Shown here piece by piece: positions 1 to 8,810 of a stretch of 49,763 nucleotides of DNA. A model generated the notes under the pieces. It ran no database searches and was not told where the DNA came from. It saw only the letters and a list, made by a program, of their open reading frames with translations. The stretch spans positions 1-49,763 of the forward strand of contig JAJTBE010000221.1 in the NCBI GenBank assembly GCA_021287065.1, given 5' to 3'. Source of the stretch: Bacillota bacterium (GTDB lineage: Bacteria; Vulcanimicrobiota; JAJTBE01). Positions within the stretch are counted from its first letter, which is position 1. Each line of letters opens with the position of its first letter. A program made the position numbers and the translations under genes.

Positions 1-273
1 CGCAACGGAAGCCCTGCGGTTTCAATCCTTGTTTTAATGGATCTTGGTCTTATACTTCCCATTATTCTTCCCTCCTCGAACAGCCCTGTAGTTTCAATCC
101 TTGTTTTAATGGATCTTGGTCTTATACTATCCGCCGGCAGCCACACCAAGGCTTTTGAATAAAGTTTCAATCCTTGTTTTAATGGATCTTGGTCTTATAC
201 TTTTCTGTAAGTCTTTCCCAGAGTTCTTCATCTGTGTTTCAATCCTTGTTTTAATGGATCTTGGTCTTATACT
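1..273 (-). CRISPR. CRISPR array, leader-proximal end, 4 repeats
   Basis: Four identical repeats lie at 19-56, 91-128, 164-201 and 236-273. Each is 37 bp, or 38 bp counting a T shared after every copy. The spacers between them are 34, 35 and 34 bp, and bases 1-18 are part of a further spacer, so the array continues to the left. On the plus strand the repeat begins GTTTCAATCC and ends GTCTTATAC. Its complement therefore ends in GGATTGAAAC, the usual 3' end (8-nt crRNA handle ATTGAAAC) of type I-B/III repeats. This places transcription on the minus strand with the leader to the right of 273. No cas gene is in the window, so the type is not fixed. An 81-codon open frame here is only repeat translation. 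Confidence 0.96.
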
Positions 274-616
274 CCAAAATTTCCCCGGGGCTTATCATTG
301 CTTGAATCTATTGTTATTCTTGTTCGGTTATATTCGTGTTTTTTTTGGGAATTCCTTTTGAAAAACCGATTCAAAGTCAATAAAAAGATCTGAGAGACCA
401 ATGGGAATTAGGCATGAATATTGTGATTCCCCTGTTTTTGCCGATTTTGCCAATAAAAACATACCGTTCCATTTTTGTGACACATATTCGGGAAGCTTAA
501 TTGTTTATCTATTATGAAAACTCTGTATATGTTCGACACAGCGGATTGATTATCCTTACCGATTCGATTTTCCACTTTGTTTCATAATACGACAGCGCAT
601 TGAGCCACCTGCAATT
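274..616 (-). promoter_or_regulatory. Probable CRISPR leader and AT-rich spacer
   Basis: This AT-rich non-coding stretch abuts the repeat at 236-273 on the side expected for the leader, given the repeat orientation. It contains T-runs and no believable gene. No clear sigma-70 promoter could be picked out by eye, so the leader assignment rests on position and composition only. Where the leader ends is not visible; the part beyond about 480 may be ordinary intergenic DNA. Confidence 0.5.
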
Positions 617-915
617 GCATTGAATTCAGGCAGGAATTCATCTGATCGCTCACGAGGATTGTAACCGTTTGCCCAGCTTCCGGAGAAAACTTTTTTGAAA
701 AAAGTTTCCTCCGGACCTCCATCCCAAAACTTCTAAATTGAGGGACCGACCGGGGGAATTTAGGACCGACCAGGGGGTTTAGGGACCGTCAGAGGGAACC
801 ACGCTTTTTTGGAAAAGCGAGTTTCCCTCCGAACCTCCCTCCTTGAAAAACAGGAGTATTGGGCTGGAAATTGGAGTGGTTTTTTTACTAATACGATGAC
901 ATTGGGATATAACCC
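617..915 (+). repeat. Dispersed module A, copy 1
   Basis: This is a degraded full-length copy of the element also found at about 9224, 11623, 43451, 43823 and 49292. It holds hairpin 1 (about 683-717), in which AAACTTTTTT and AAAAAAGTTT flank a single G and are closed by CCGGAG/CTCCGG. Next come two GGACCGACC-type units, then hairpin 2 (about 790-830) with arms GAGGGAA/TTCCCTC around CGCTTTT/AAAAGCG. The right end matches the module's terminal inverted repeat only loosely. There is no coding potential: the minus-strand open frames through it reappear as shadows in other copies and have no Shine-Dalgarno sequence. Confidence 0.85.
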
Positions 916-1344
916 AGGAACAGGCGGCGCCTGCGATTCGGTGAGATTTGCGGTTGTTTTAATACCGAGTGGGTTTGGGGGATTCTTCCCCCGTTTGCCA
1001 ACTTTTTTAAAAACTGCGCAGCAGATTTCAAAAAAGTATGAGTTAAGGAAAACAGTAAAAATCGATATGCAGAAAGAAAAATCAAAGAGAACAGAAAAAT
1101 GATGCACTGAAACTTTTTGCCGGAAGGGTTTGGGAAACGAGCTTTTTTCAAAAAGCGGGTTTCCCAAGTGGGCTAACAAAAATTGGCATCTGAACTTTTC
1201 CTGATAAGCTGCTTAAGGGGAACCACGCTTTTTTGCATAATAGTTTCCTCCAACAGTCCCAACCTTCCTTGAAAAACCAATATCCTATTACTACAAGCTC
1301 CAAAAGGAAACTTTTTTCACAAAGGCAATATTATTTATTGCATT
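914..1344 (+). repeat. Repeat debris upstream of the MFS gene
   Basis: Several broken repeat pieces lie here. At 918-938 there is a CAGGCGGCGCCTGCGAT palindrome related to the inverted units near 8830 and 9140. At 965-1010 there is a G-run/C-run palindrome (GGGGGATTCTTCCCCC) that recurs at 9551-9600. At about 1140-1170 there is a variant hairpin 2 core (GCTTTTTTCAAAAAGC), and at 1217-1290 a degenerate piece of module A (CCACGCTTTTTT, then CCTTGAAAAACC). No gene is supported. Confidence 0.6.
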
Positions 1345-2583
1345 ATGGCTACTGTTAAAAAAATTAACGTTAAAAATTTTAACGTCAAAAAACTTTACAC
1401 CGCAGAATTCCTTGCGGCTAATATCATAAATTTTCTGGTTCTGACAGGAAACAGCCTGATTAATAACCTTTATCCGGTTTATCTGAAAAGTATCGGGAAA
1501 TCGGAAACAAATATCGGCTATATCATGGGCTTTCTTGCTGTTTCTGCGTTTGCCGGCAGGCTGCTGATGGGTCCCCGGATTGATTCCAGAGGGAGGCGTT
1601 TCTTTATAATCCTCGGATCATCAATGCTCTCCGCCGCCTGCATACTTTATGCAGTTCCCATTCACAGCGATTCCTGGTATATTTTTGTCAGAATCTTACA
1701 TGGCTTAGGTTTTGGCGCCTATTTCACCGCAATTTTCACATGGATAGCAGATTATGCCCCTGAAGGCAGAATGGCTGAAGCTATTGGAATTTTCGGCATA
1801 TCCGGGCTTCTCACTTCAGCTTCAGGCGTCCATCTTGGGGAAAGCATTCTGAGGATGTCCGAAAATAACTTCCTGTATCTGTTTCTTACAGGCAGCGTTC
1901 TTGTTCTTGCAGGATGCATATTATCCGTGAAAATTCAGAATGTACAGAAACCCGGCGGGGAAAAATCAAAAGACGGGCTTATGAAGCTTCTTGCCAATCC
2001 TGCTGTGTATCCTGCAGTTCTTATTGCTTTTATATTCGGATTCGGAAACGGCACAATCTATATTTTTATGGCAAATTTTGTAAAAGCGTCAGGTCTGCCT
2101 GCTGCAGCTCCCTTCTTTACAGCATACTCTGTGGGGGCAATATTTATAAGGGTTGTTTCAAGCAAAGTTGCGGACAGAATGGGCAGAATGGCAATGATTG
2201 TACCTGCATTTCTGATTATGGCTCTGGGACAGTCTTATCTGTTTATGGTCCACAATGAAACCGGGCTTCTCATCATCGGATTCCTTCTGGGAATGAGCCA
2301 CGGAATGGTTTATCCTGCAATAAACGCTCTTATGCTGGATAGAGCCGGAATAGAAAACCGTGGGGCAGGAACGGGAATTTTTAATGCATCCGTTGATGTC
2401 GGCACATTTATTTGCGGTCCCCTTTTCGGATATCTTGCGGATACCGGAGGCTACGGATATATGTACAGCGCCTGTGCAGTGCTTGTAGCTGCAGGGCTGG
2501 CAGTTTTCTTCCTGTGGGCGAATACCAGAGAAAAAGAAAACCCCGAATCTGAAATAAAAGGGATTCTCAGGACTGCCGAATAA
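1345..2583 (+). CDS. MFS family transporter
   Basis: This 412-residue protein has about twelve hydrophobic segments, typical of the major facilitator superfamily, and would sit in the inner membrane as a secondary transporter. The loop between helices 2 and 3 carries the signature motif A (GRLLMGPRIDSRGRR), and a weaker echo (VSSKVADRMGRM) follows in the second half, as expected for the duplicated six-helix fold. The substrate cannot be read from sequence. The start is uncertain: there is no clear Shine-Dalgarno sequence before the ATG, and codons 8-14 lie in a 19-bp perfect palindrome (1367-1385) encoding a repeated NVK motif. No later Met leaves an intact first helix, so this ATG is kept. 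It is the first gene of a plus-strand run reaching 8512, with 11 bp to the next gene. Confidence 0.88.
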   Translation: MATVKKINVKNFNVKKLYTAEFLAANIINFLVLTGNSLINNLYPVYLKSIGKSETNIGYIMGFLAVSAFAGRLLMGPRIDSRGRRFFIILGSSMLSAACILYAVPIHSDSWYIFVRILHGLGFGAYFTAIFTWIADYAPEGRMAEAIGIFGISGLLTSASGVHLGESILRMSENNFLYLFLTGSVLVLAGCILSVKIQNVQKPGGEKSKDGLMKLLANPAVYPAVLIAFIFGFGNGTIYIFMANFVKASGLPAAAPFFTAYSVGAIFIRVVSSKVADRMGRMAMIVPAFLIMALGQSYLFMVHNETGLLIIGFLLGMSHGMVYPAINALMLDRAGIENRGAGTGIFNASVDVGTFICGPLFGYLADTGGYGYMYSACAVLVAAGLAVFFLWANTREKENPESEIKGILRTAE

Positions 2584-2594
2584 TACCGGAAGCT

Positions 2595-3320
2595 ATGAAA
2601 AAAGTAATAGAATTTCTGGAGCTTATCTGGATTGGATTTGCCAACCTGTTTTTCAACCTTTGGCTTTCGCTTTACGAAACTTTGCTTTTCGGCGGAAAGT
2701 TAAGCTGGTGGAAACTCAGGCTTCAGTTCTTTCTCAATTACTTTTTCTCAAGGGTGAACTGGATTGTAAAACGGGAAAGCACGGAGTTTGAATATGATGA
2801 GGAAAATTTCATCTATGGCGAAACTTCATGCCTTGCTATGAAAAAGATACTGGAAACCCTGAAATTTAAAAAGGGCGACCTGTTTGTGGATTTGGGCAGC
2901 GGCAGGGGGTTAGCCTGTTTTTATGCAAATTTTCTGTATGGTCTGAAAACCGCCGGATATGAGCTGATTCCGTCTTTTGTGAGAAAAGCGAGAAATATCG
3001 CATCAAACCTTAAACTCACAGATGTTAATTTTTATCAGGAAGATATACTTGAAGCTAACATTTCAAAGGCAAAAATCATATTTATAGCAGGAACCACATT
3101 CCCGCTGAGCTTTATAGGTAAAATGAGCAGAAAGCTTACAGAGGCAAAACCGGGAACTATTGTTCTTACCCTTTCGTATAATCTGCCGGATAAGTATTTT
3201 AATCTTTACAGGGAAATGTCGCTTCCCTTCAGTTGGGGAACCTCAACGGTATTTTTTCACATCAGGCGCAATAAAAAGGTCGGGGAAAAAGGGAATAAAC
3301 ATGTTGTGGAAAAAATATAA
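2595..3320 (+). CDS. SAM-dependent methyltransferase, class I
   Basis: This 241-residue protein has a Rossmann-type SAM-binding core. Motif I is VDLGSGRG at residues 98-105, followed by an acidic residue after strand 2 (GYELIPSFVRKA) and the motif QEDILEAN further on. The spacing and the ELIP and AGTTFP segments resemble DOT1-like or small bacterial methyltransferases rather than rRNA enzymes, but the substrate is unknown. The first 45 residues are strongly hydrophobic and aromatic (FANLFFNLWLSLYETLLF), suggesting membrane association. It lies 11 bp after the MFS gene and is probably cotranscribed with it. Confidence 0.75.
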   Translation: MKKVIEFLELIWIGFANLFFNLWLSLYETLLFGGKLSWWKLRLQFFLNYFFSRVNWIVKRESTEFEYDEENFIYGETSCLAMKKILETLKFKKGDLFVDLGSGRGLACFYANFLYGLKTAGYELIPSFVRKARNIASNLKLTDVNFYQEDILEANISKAKIIFIAGTTFPLSFIGKMSRKLTEAKPGTIVLTLSYNLPDKYFNLYREMSLPFSWGTSTVFFHIRRNKKVGEKGNKHVVEKI

Positions 3321-3392
3321 CGGAAGGTTTCCGGACTTCAGGAAAGTTCTATAATTTTAAATTCAGTGGGACAATTGGTGGGAGATTTACAA

Positions 3393-4601
3393 ATGATAAC
3401 TGCTTGTTTCAGAAAGATAAAGCATAAGAATGCTATATTGTTTTCTCTTTTTGCGTTTATTATCTTTGCTTCCATTATGCCTGTTTTTGCACAGGAAGAA
3501 AATCGTGTGAACATGCACCTTCACAGAATCGACACCGATCTTTATCCCACAAACTTTATGAATATTTCCATTATCGGAAGCGAGGGCAAACTGGTTGAAG
3601 GTTTGAAGGAAGAAAACTTTCAGGTCTTTGAAAACGGAAAACCCCAGAAAGTTCTCAAAGTTGTATCATCGGACCAGAAAGGCGCTCCTCTGGAAGTTGT
3701 TCTGGTTATCGACTGCAGCAGCAGTATGACTCCTGCGATGGATGATACGAAAAAAGCTGCCTGTGCTTTTGTGGATTATCTTTCACCTCAGGATAAAGTG
3801 GCGGTTTTAAGTTTTTCCAATATTTATTATCTCAACTGTGATTTTACAAATGACAAGGAAGAGCTGAAAGCAGCAATTAACAAACTCCAGCCTAATGGAG
3901 GCACCTCTCTTTATATGACCGTAAGCGAAGCTGCTTCCATGTTCAGCAGGAAAGAAGAGGCAAACCGGGCGGTTATTGCCCTCACCGACGGCAGAAACAA
4001 CGGTCCCTATACTCTCGAAAACTGTGTTGAAGACAGCAGAAAACATAATGTGCCGATTTTTACCATTGGTCTTGGTCCGGACATTGACCCCGATTCGCTG
4101 GGGCTCCTTGCCAACCAGACCGGCGGCATATACAAAAATGCTCCTGCTTCATCGGATCTCGAAGAAATATACAAAATGATGGCGACTCAGCTCAAAAAAC
4201 AATACTGGGTTGAGTATCAGGCTTCACCTGAACACTGGCCCAAAACCAGCGTCAATGCAATGGTCAGGCTGAAAAGCGTCCCCGGAGGAAGCGGCCTTGA
4301 AAATTCATTGATTTATTATGTGCCGGTGCAGTGGTGGAAGCTTATCACATTCTACATTCTGATTGAACTTGCGCTTATTATTCTTACATACTTTATGTTC
4401 AGACTTTTCTGGCGCCGTATGGGAATGAACCCTGTTACAGCTACAAGAATAGCAATTTTTGCATTGATGTTCCTGACTGTGGTATGGTATTTCTTCCTGT
4501 TCTTCAGAGTTGTGCCGCTTAGCTGGTACTTATATTTTATACTGATAGGAATAGCGCAGCCGCTGCTGCTTCTGATTCCTGTCAAAATTATGGCAAAATA
4601 G
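3393..4601 (+). CDS. Exported VWA-domain protein with C-terminal membrane helices
   Basis: The ATG at 3393 is chosen because GGGAG lies 8 bases upstream; an in-frame GTG at 3366 would add nine residues and has no such site. The 402-residue product starts with a signal peptide (KRK-type N-region, FSLFAFIIFASIMPVFA). A short segment follows (GKLVEGLKEENFQVFENG) like those preceding VWA domains in VWFA-related proteins. The von Willebrand A domain then has a metal-site motif DCSSS starting at D107 and a later conserved LTDGRNNG. Three hydrophobic helices close the protein (about residues 310-400). Such proteins usually mediate protein-protein contacts at the membrane; the partner is unknown. A TATAAT at 3350-3355 could be a local promoter but lacks a clear -35. 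selA follows after 6 bp. Confidence 0.8.
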   Translation: MITACFRKIKHKNAILFSLFAFIIFASIMPVFAQEENRVNMHLHRIDTDLYPTNFMNISIIGSEGKLVEGLKEENFQVFENGKPQKVLKVVSSDQKGAPLEVVLVIDCSSSMTPAMDDTKKAACAFVDYLSPQDKVAVLSFSNIYYLNCDFTNDKEELKAAINKLQPNGGTSLYMTVSEAASMFSRKEEANRAVIALTDGRNNGPYTLENCVEDSRKHNVPIFTIGLGPDIDPDSLGLLANQTGGIYKNAPASSDLEEIYKMMATQLKKQYWVEYQASPEHWPKTSVNAMVRLKSVPGGSGLENSLIYYVPVQWWKLITFYILIELALIILTYFMFRLFWRRMGMNPVTATRIAIFALMFLTVVWYFFLFFRVVPLSWYLYFILIGIAQPLLLLIPVKIMAK

Positions 4602-4607
4602 GGTGTT

Positions 4608-6032
4608 ATGAGTAAAGAAATGATAGACAGACAAACAATTTTTCGCCGACTGCCTTCTGTGGACAAAGTCATCAGTCATCCTGATGCCTGTGAACTTTTT
4701 GATGTTTTTCCACGAAAGGATGTTGTCGATTCGGTAAGGGAAGCAATAGACGAAGAAAGAAAAAAACTCAGCGGCTCTGAAGGAACTGCAGAATCAGAAG
4801 ATCTAATCAAATCAGTTCTTTCCGGAGCTTTTTTGATCGCTGAAAGAAAAAACAGTCCTTCACTCAGGCGGGTCATCAATGCAACCGGTATAATGATTCA
4901 TACCAATCTCGGAAGAGCTGTTCTTCCTGAAGAAGCTATTGAACATGCTGTAAAAGCGGCCGGAAGTTATACCAACCTTGAATTTGACCTTGAAAAAGGT
5001 GAAAGAGGGGACAGGATGTTTCACATCAGAAAAATTCTGTCCGAACTCACCGGAGCTGAAAGCGCGCTGGCGGTTAATAATAATGCCGCTGCGGTGCTTC
5101 TGGTTTTTGATACCTTTGCCCGGGGCAGGGAAGTAATCGCTTCAAGGGGCGAACTCATAGAAATCGGCGGTTCGTTCAGGCTTCCGGATATTATTGCAAA
5201 AAGCGGTGCAAAACTCGTTGAAGTGGGTTGCACAAATAAAACCCATCCCTATGATTATGAAAGAGCAATAACCCCGGATACGGCAATACTTCTCAAATCA
5301 CATACATCAAACTATGTTATCCGGGGATTTACCGGAGAGGTTAGCGGTGCCGGGCTTGCTGAGCTTGGGCAGAAACATAATATAATGTCGGTTGAGGACA
5401 TGGGGTCCGGTTTGTTTATGGATCTGTCCCGTTATGGATTATCAGGGGAACCGACTTGCAGGGATCTGGTTCAGCAGGGACTTGATCTGATAACATTCAG
5501 CGGGGATAAGCTTCTCGGAGGTCCTCAGTGTGGTATAATACTTGGGAAAAGTGAACTGATAGATAAACTTGCCAAAAACCCTTTGACGAGAGCGCTGAGG
5601 CTTGATAAAATGACAATTGCGGCACTTGAAGGAACACTGCTGTTATACAGGGATCCTGACAAGCTGGAGCAAAATATTCCGTTTCTGAAAATGCTTGCAC
5701 AGACAAAAGAAGAAATAATGGACAGATCGGAAAACTTCTGTCTGAAGCTTGAAGCATATACAAAAAGTCCGTTCAGATGGGAAATCAGGGAAGATTTTTC
5801 GCTCACAGGGGGAGGAGCTTTTGCAGATACAGGAATTCCCACCTGTGTTATTGCAATAAAAAGCGAAAAGGTATCTTCCGGGGAAATGTATAAGAAGCTC
5901 CTTTCTGCAGAAATACCATTGATTGGACGGGTTGCAGGCGATTCGTTTATTATGGATCTCCGCACTGTTCTGCCGGGGGAAGAAGAAGACGCAGCAAGAA
6001 TAGCATCTGATGCTTTGACAGATAATGTATAA
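4608..6032 (+). CDS. selA: L-seryl-tRNA(Sec) selenium transferase
   Basis: This is SelA, a PLP enzyme that converts seryl-tRNA(Sec) to selenocysteinyl-tRNA(Sec) using selenophosphate. The 474-residue length is normal for the family. The diagnostic stretch RRVINATGIMIHTNLGRA is near residues 88-105. The PLP-binding lysine is K301 in FSGDKLLGGPQ. The C-terminal part (PLIGRVAGDSFIMDLRTV) is also typical. The gene sits 6 bp after the VWA gene and 39 bp before selB, the usual selAB order. No selC tRNA or selD was found in the window, and no gene here shows a convincing in-frame UGA, so its client selenoproteins are elsewhere. Confidence 0.97.
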   Translation: MSKEMIDRQTIFRRLPSVDKVISHPDACELFDVFPRKDVVDSVREAIDEERKKLSGSEGTAESEDLIKSVLSGAFLIAERKNSPSLRRVINATGIMIHTNLGRAVLPEEAIEHAVKAAGSYTNLEFDLEKGERGDRMFHIRKILSELTGAESALAVNNNAAAVLLVFDTFARGREVIASRGELIEIGGSFRLPDIIAKSGAKLVEVGCTNKTHPYDYERAITPDTAILLKSHTSNYVIRGFTGEVSGAGLAELGQKHNIMSVEDMGSGLFMDLSRYGLSGEPTCRDLVQQGLDLITFSGDKLLGGPQCGIILGKSELIDKLAKNPLTRALRLDKMTIAALEGTLLLYRDPDKLEQNIPFLKMLAQTKEEIMDRSENFCLKLEAYTKSPFRWEIREDFSLTGGGAFADTGIPTCVIAIKSEKVSSGEMYKKLLSAEIPLIGRVAGDSFIMDLRTVLPGEEEDAARIASDALTDNV

Positions 6033-6071
6033 ACTTAATACAAGTTTATGTTTGTGAAAAAAGGTGGATAA

Positions 6072-8000
6072 ATGGCACACTATATAATTGGAACCGCCGG
6101 GCATGTTGACCATGGCAAAAGCGCTTTAGTAAAAATGCTTACAGGAAAAGATCCGGACAGACTGCCGGAAGAAAAAATCCGGGGGCTTACCCTTGATCTG
6201 GGTTTTGCGTCCCTCGATCTGCCATCCGGCGCAGAATGCAGTATCGTTGATGTACCGGGGCATGAAAAATATCTGAGAAATATGCTTGCAGGAGTTTGCG
6301 GTTTTGATTTTGCCCTTCTGGTTGTTGATGCAGGAGAAGGCATAAAGGAACAGACCAGAGAGCATATGGAAATAATGCAGGTTCTCGGCATTAAAGACGG
6401 GATTACGGTTATTACAAAAATTGACAGAGTTGAACCGGAAGTTGTTGATCAGGTTGAACGGGATGTTGTTGAGTTTCTTAAAGATACATTCCTTCATGCA
6501 TCACCTGTTGTCAGAGTTTCCACACTTACCGGCGAAGGTCATGAAAGTCTGCTTCATGCCATAGATTATCGTATTGTCAGACTCACCCCAAGAGATATGA
6601 ATGCAACATTCAGAATGCCCATAGACCGTGTTTTTACAAAAAGAGGCGTTGGTACAATTGTTACAGGCACTATTTATCAGGGGCGTATAGAAGAAAACGG
6701 CAGAGTTCTGATTCTGCCCGAAGGAAAAACAAAGAAAATCCGCGGAATACAGGTTCATGATAAGGATGTTTCCGAAGCAGTGGCGGGACAGAGAGCGGCG
6801 CTGAATATTTCCGGAATTGAAATGGAAGCTATCGTCAGGGGAGATCTTCTTACAGGACCGGGATCGGGAAGAGCCACAGGCCGTATGGACGGAATGATTG
6901 AGCTTCTCAAATCATCACCCCAGCCCCTTGCCAACAGATCAGAAGTCAGATTTTACAGCGGTACCTCAGAAACTTTTGCCAAAGTAATTCTTCTTGACAG
7001 AAATGAACTAAAACCCGGCGAAAGATGCCCGGCTCAGTTTATATTCAAGGATTCCGTTGCACTGTTTGCCGGAGACAAATTTATCGTAAGAGCGCCTTCG
7101 GCTATTCATACTTATGGCGGCGGCGTAGTGGTGGAACCTTATCCGCAGAAACACAGAAGATTTGATCAGAAAGATATTGACCTGCTCAAACTAAAAGAAA
7201 ATGCTGATCCTGCCATTGTGATGCGGGAGATGATGAATACATCCCCTTATATTCTCCACAGCCTTGAAACCGTGTTGAATATGGTGTCACTGCAGCCTTC
7301 GGAAGCAAGCGATATTCTTAATCAGCTTGAACACGACGGGGAAATCTTCAGATTCAACAGCGGACGTTTCGTGCATCAGAAAGTTTTTGGAGAAATGACG
7401 GAAGCTATGCTTCACGCTCTTGAGGAGTTTGAAGCTGACAATCCTTCCAGGCTTGGAACAAGGCTTGAGGAGTTGAAGCTGAATCTTCCCAAATCAGAAG
7501 ACAAGCTTATACGCGAAATAATCACAACAATGAAAATTCAGAAGCTCATAAAGGAAAACAATCATCTCTTCGCAACTTACGACTTCCTACCGGCTCTTGA
7601 GGGAGAAAAAGTCAAATGCCTCATGGATGTCAGAAAACAGTTTGCCGAACTGCCATTCTCGCCTCCGGGAATGGATGAGCTTTCCGGATCTATAAAATAT
7701 CCTGATAAAATGATAAAGGAAATCATCGGATATATGGCGTATTCCGGTGAATTAATTCCCATTGATGAAAAAATATATTTTCTTGCCTCAAATCTTGATA
7801 AGGCAAAGAGGATTGTGGGCCATCATATTGTAAAAGAAGGTGGAATAACTGCTTCCGCTGCGCGTCAGTTATTAGGGACGACAAGAAAGTATGTCATTCC
7901 GCTTCTGGAATACTTCGACCGTATTCACTTTACAAAAAGACAGGAAGATGTCAGAGTCCTTTTCAGAAGTACAGTCATTCTCATGGAGGAGAAAAAATGA
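6072..8000 (+). CDS. selB: Selenocysteine-specific elongation factor SelB
   Basis: This 642-residue GTPase brings Sec-tRNA to the ribosome at UGA codons marked by a SECIS hairpin. The G1 loop is GHVDHGKS (residues 10-17), followed by G3 DVPGHE (about 60-65) and G4 TKID (about 115). The middle holds EF-Tu-like beta-barrel domains 2 to 4 (FTKRGVGTIVTGT is diagnostic). The C-terminal third is the set of winged-helix domains that bind SECIS RNA, ending in GTTRKYVIPLLEYFD. AGGTGG lies upstream of the ATG. The stop overlaps the next start in ATGA, implying translational coupling. Confidence 0.97.
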   Translation: MAHYIIGTAGHVDHGKSALVKMLTGKDPDRLPEEKIRGLTLDLGFASLDLPSGAECSIVDVPGHEKYLRNMLAGVCGFDFALLVVDAGEGIKEQTREHMEIMQVLGIKDGITVITKIDRVEPEVVDQVERDVVEFLKDTFLHASPVVRVSTLTGEGHESLLHAIDYRIVRLTPRDMNATFRMPIDRVFTKRGVGTIVTGTIYQGRIEENGRVLILPEGKTKKIRGIQVHDKDVSEAVAGQRAALNISGIEMEAIVRGDLLTGPGSGRATGRMDGMIELLKSSPQPLANRSEVRFYSGTSETFAKVILLDRNELKPGERCPAQFIFKDSVALFAGDKFIVRAPSAIHTYGGGVVVEPYPQKHRRFDQKDIDLLKLKENADPAIVMREMMNTSPYILHSLETVLNMVSLQPSEASDILNQLEHDGEIFRFNSGRFVHQKVFGEMTEAMLHALEEFEADNPSRLGTRLEELKLNLPKSEDKLIREIITTMKIQKLIKENNHLFATYDFLPALEGEKVKCLMDVRKQFAELPFSPPGMDELSGSIKYPDKMIKEIIGYMAYSGELIPIDEKIYFLASNLDKAKRIVGHHIVKEGGITASAARQLLGTTRKYVIPLLEYFDRIHFTKRQEDVRVLFRSTVILMEEKK

Positions 8001-8512
8001 GAAAAAAACTACTATCGCCTCTTACTGCTTTTATAATTGCACTGCTGGCTGTTGTTTCAGTGTGCAATGCGTGGGCAAAGCCCGTTGTTGACAAAAATGA
8101 TGATGATGACAAGCTGCCTGAATATAAGCTTTTGTTTTTCCGCAATGACAACAGGGTGTGGATTCTAATGCCGCCAAAGACTACTCTGGTGGAAGTTTAC
8201 CGCTCTGACGGATACAACAAAGGCTATATCCGCTGTGTCAACAGCAAGGGAAAAACCATTGCCATCGACAGAAGTTTCAAGGGCGATGTGGTTTTCTCAG
8301 TGGCATCCATAAAGCCTTCCGTTTATAAAAACCGTTTTATTGCTTCCCGTTATGACGGAAATGCGGTTGCTATTTATACCCCCGAAAATGCAAGATTCAT
8401 AGAGGTTCTGAATTCCACCCACGGATTTGATGGTGTGGTAACGCTTATGGACAGACAGAAAAGAATTCTCAATCGTGAATCGGGTCTTGATCTGCAGATT
8501 CTGGATTATTAA
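7997..8512 (+). CDS. Small exported protein of unknown function
   Basis: This 171-residue protein begins with a clear signal peptide (MRKKLLS, hydrophobic core, likely cleavage after NAWA near residue 27), followed by a short acidic run (DKNDDDDK). The remainder looks beta-rich, with alternating hydrophobic residues and no cysteines or known motif recognised. The start overlaps the selB stop by four bases (ATGA), making it the last gene of the run that begins at 1345; a strong terminator follows. Linkage to selB gives no firm clue to function. It is not recognised as a member of any family. Confidence 0.75.
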   Translation: MRKKLLSPLTAFIIALLAVVSVCNAWAKPVVDKNDDDDKLPEYKLLFFRNDNRVWILMPPKTTLVEVYRSDGYNKGYIRCVNSKGKTIAIDRSFKGDVVFSVASIKPSVYKNRFIASRYDGNAVAIYTPENARFIEVLNSTHGFDGVVTLMDRQKRILNRESGLDLQILDY

Positions 8513-8542
8513 TAATTAACCTGAAAATATTGTCTTGTTTTA

Positions 8543-8600
8543 AAACAGGCATTATGCAGCAGAACATCAATTCCGCTGCATAGTGCCTGTTTGTTTTTAT
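8543..8600 (+). terminator. Rho-independent terminator after the selAB run
   Basis: A long stem (arm 8543-8560, AACAGGCATTATGCAGC) pairs with 8575-8592 (GCTGCATAGTGCCTGTT) with a single mismatch and a 14-base loop. It is followed by a T-rich tail (TTTGTTTTT). It closes the plus-strand run 1345-8512. Confidence 0.9.
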
Positions 8601-8699
8601 ACTTATTAGGGGTTGTTTTTTACTTTGGGCAGCCTCAGCGGATCTATCAGTAGGGAAAAGCATACCCAAAACCATCGCACATCGCCGGTAAACCCCATA

Positions 8700-8760
8700 A
8701 CCACGGGCTTCGCCAATGTTCGTAGGAAGGGCTTTGTAAGCCCGACGCTGATCTGCATGG
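8700..8760 (+). repeat. Module B-type REP hairpin, variant 1
   Basis: The stem GGGCTT (8729-8734) pairs with AAGCCC (8738-8743) around TGT. It is framed by CGTAGGA on the left and GACGC on the right, the same frame as at 8911, 43749 and 49690. The stem bases differ from the other copies but stay paired. Confidence 0.75.
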
Positions 8761-8810
8761 TCCGCTCAAGTCGCAAACTCAACCCCCAAATCCTTCGAAA
8801 GTGCGGTAGT

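Noticed and set aside
116-361. Open frame of 81 codons on the plus strand
   Set aside because: It is a translation of CRISPR repeats; the repeated ILVLMDLGLIL peptide comes from the repeat itself.
683-717. Hairpin 1 of module A as an ordinary terminator of a neighbouring gene
   Set aside because: It recurs in five copies in fixed context irrespective of gene orientation, and copy 1 has no gene ending next to it.
760-1179. Minus-strand frame of 139 codons
   Set aside because: It runs through module A copy 1 and repeat debris. Similar peptides (SKKAWFPL, ANGGRIPQT) appear in other repeat copies and there is no Shine-Dalgarno sequence.
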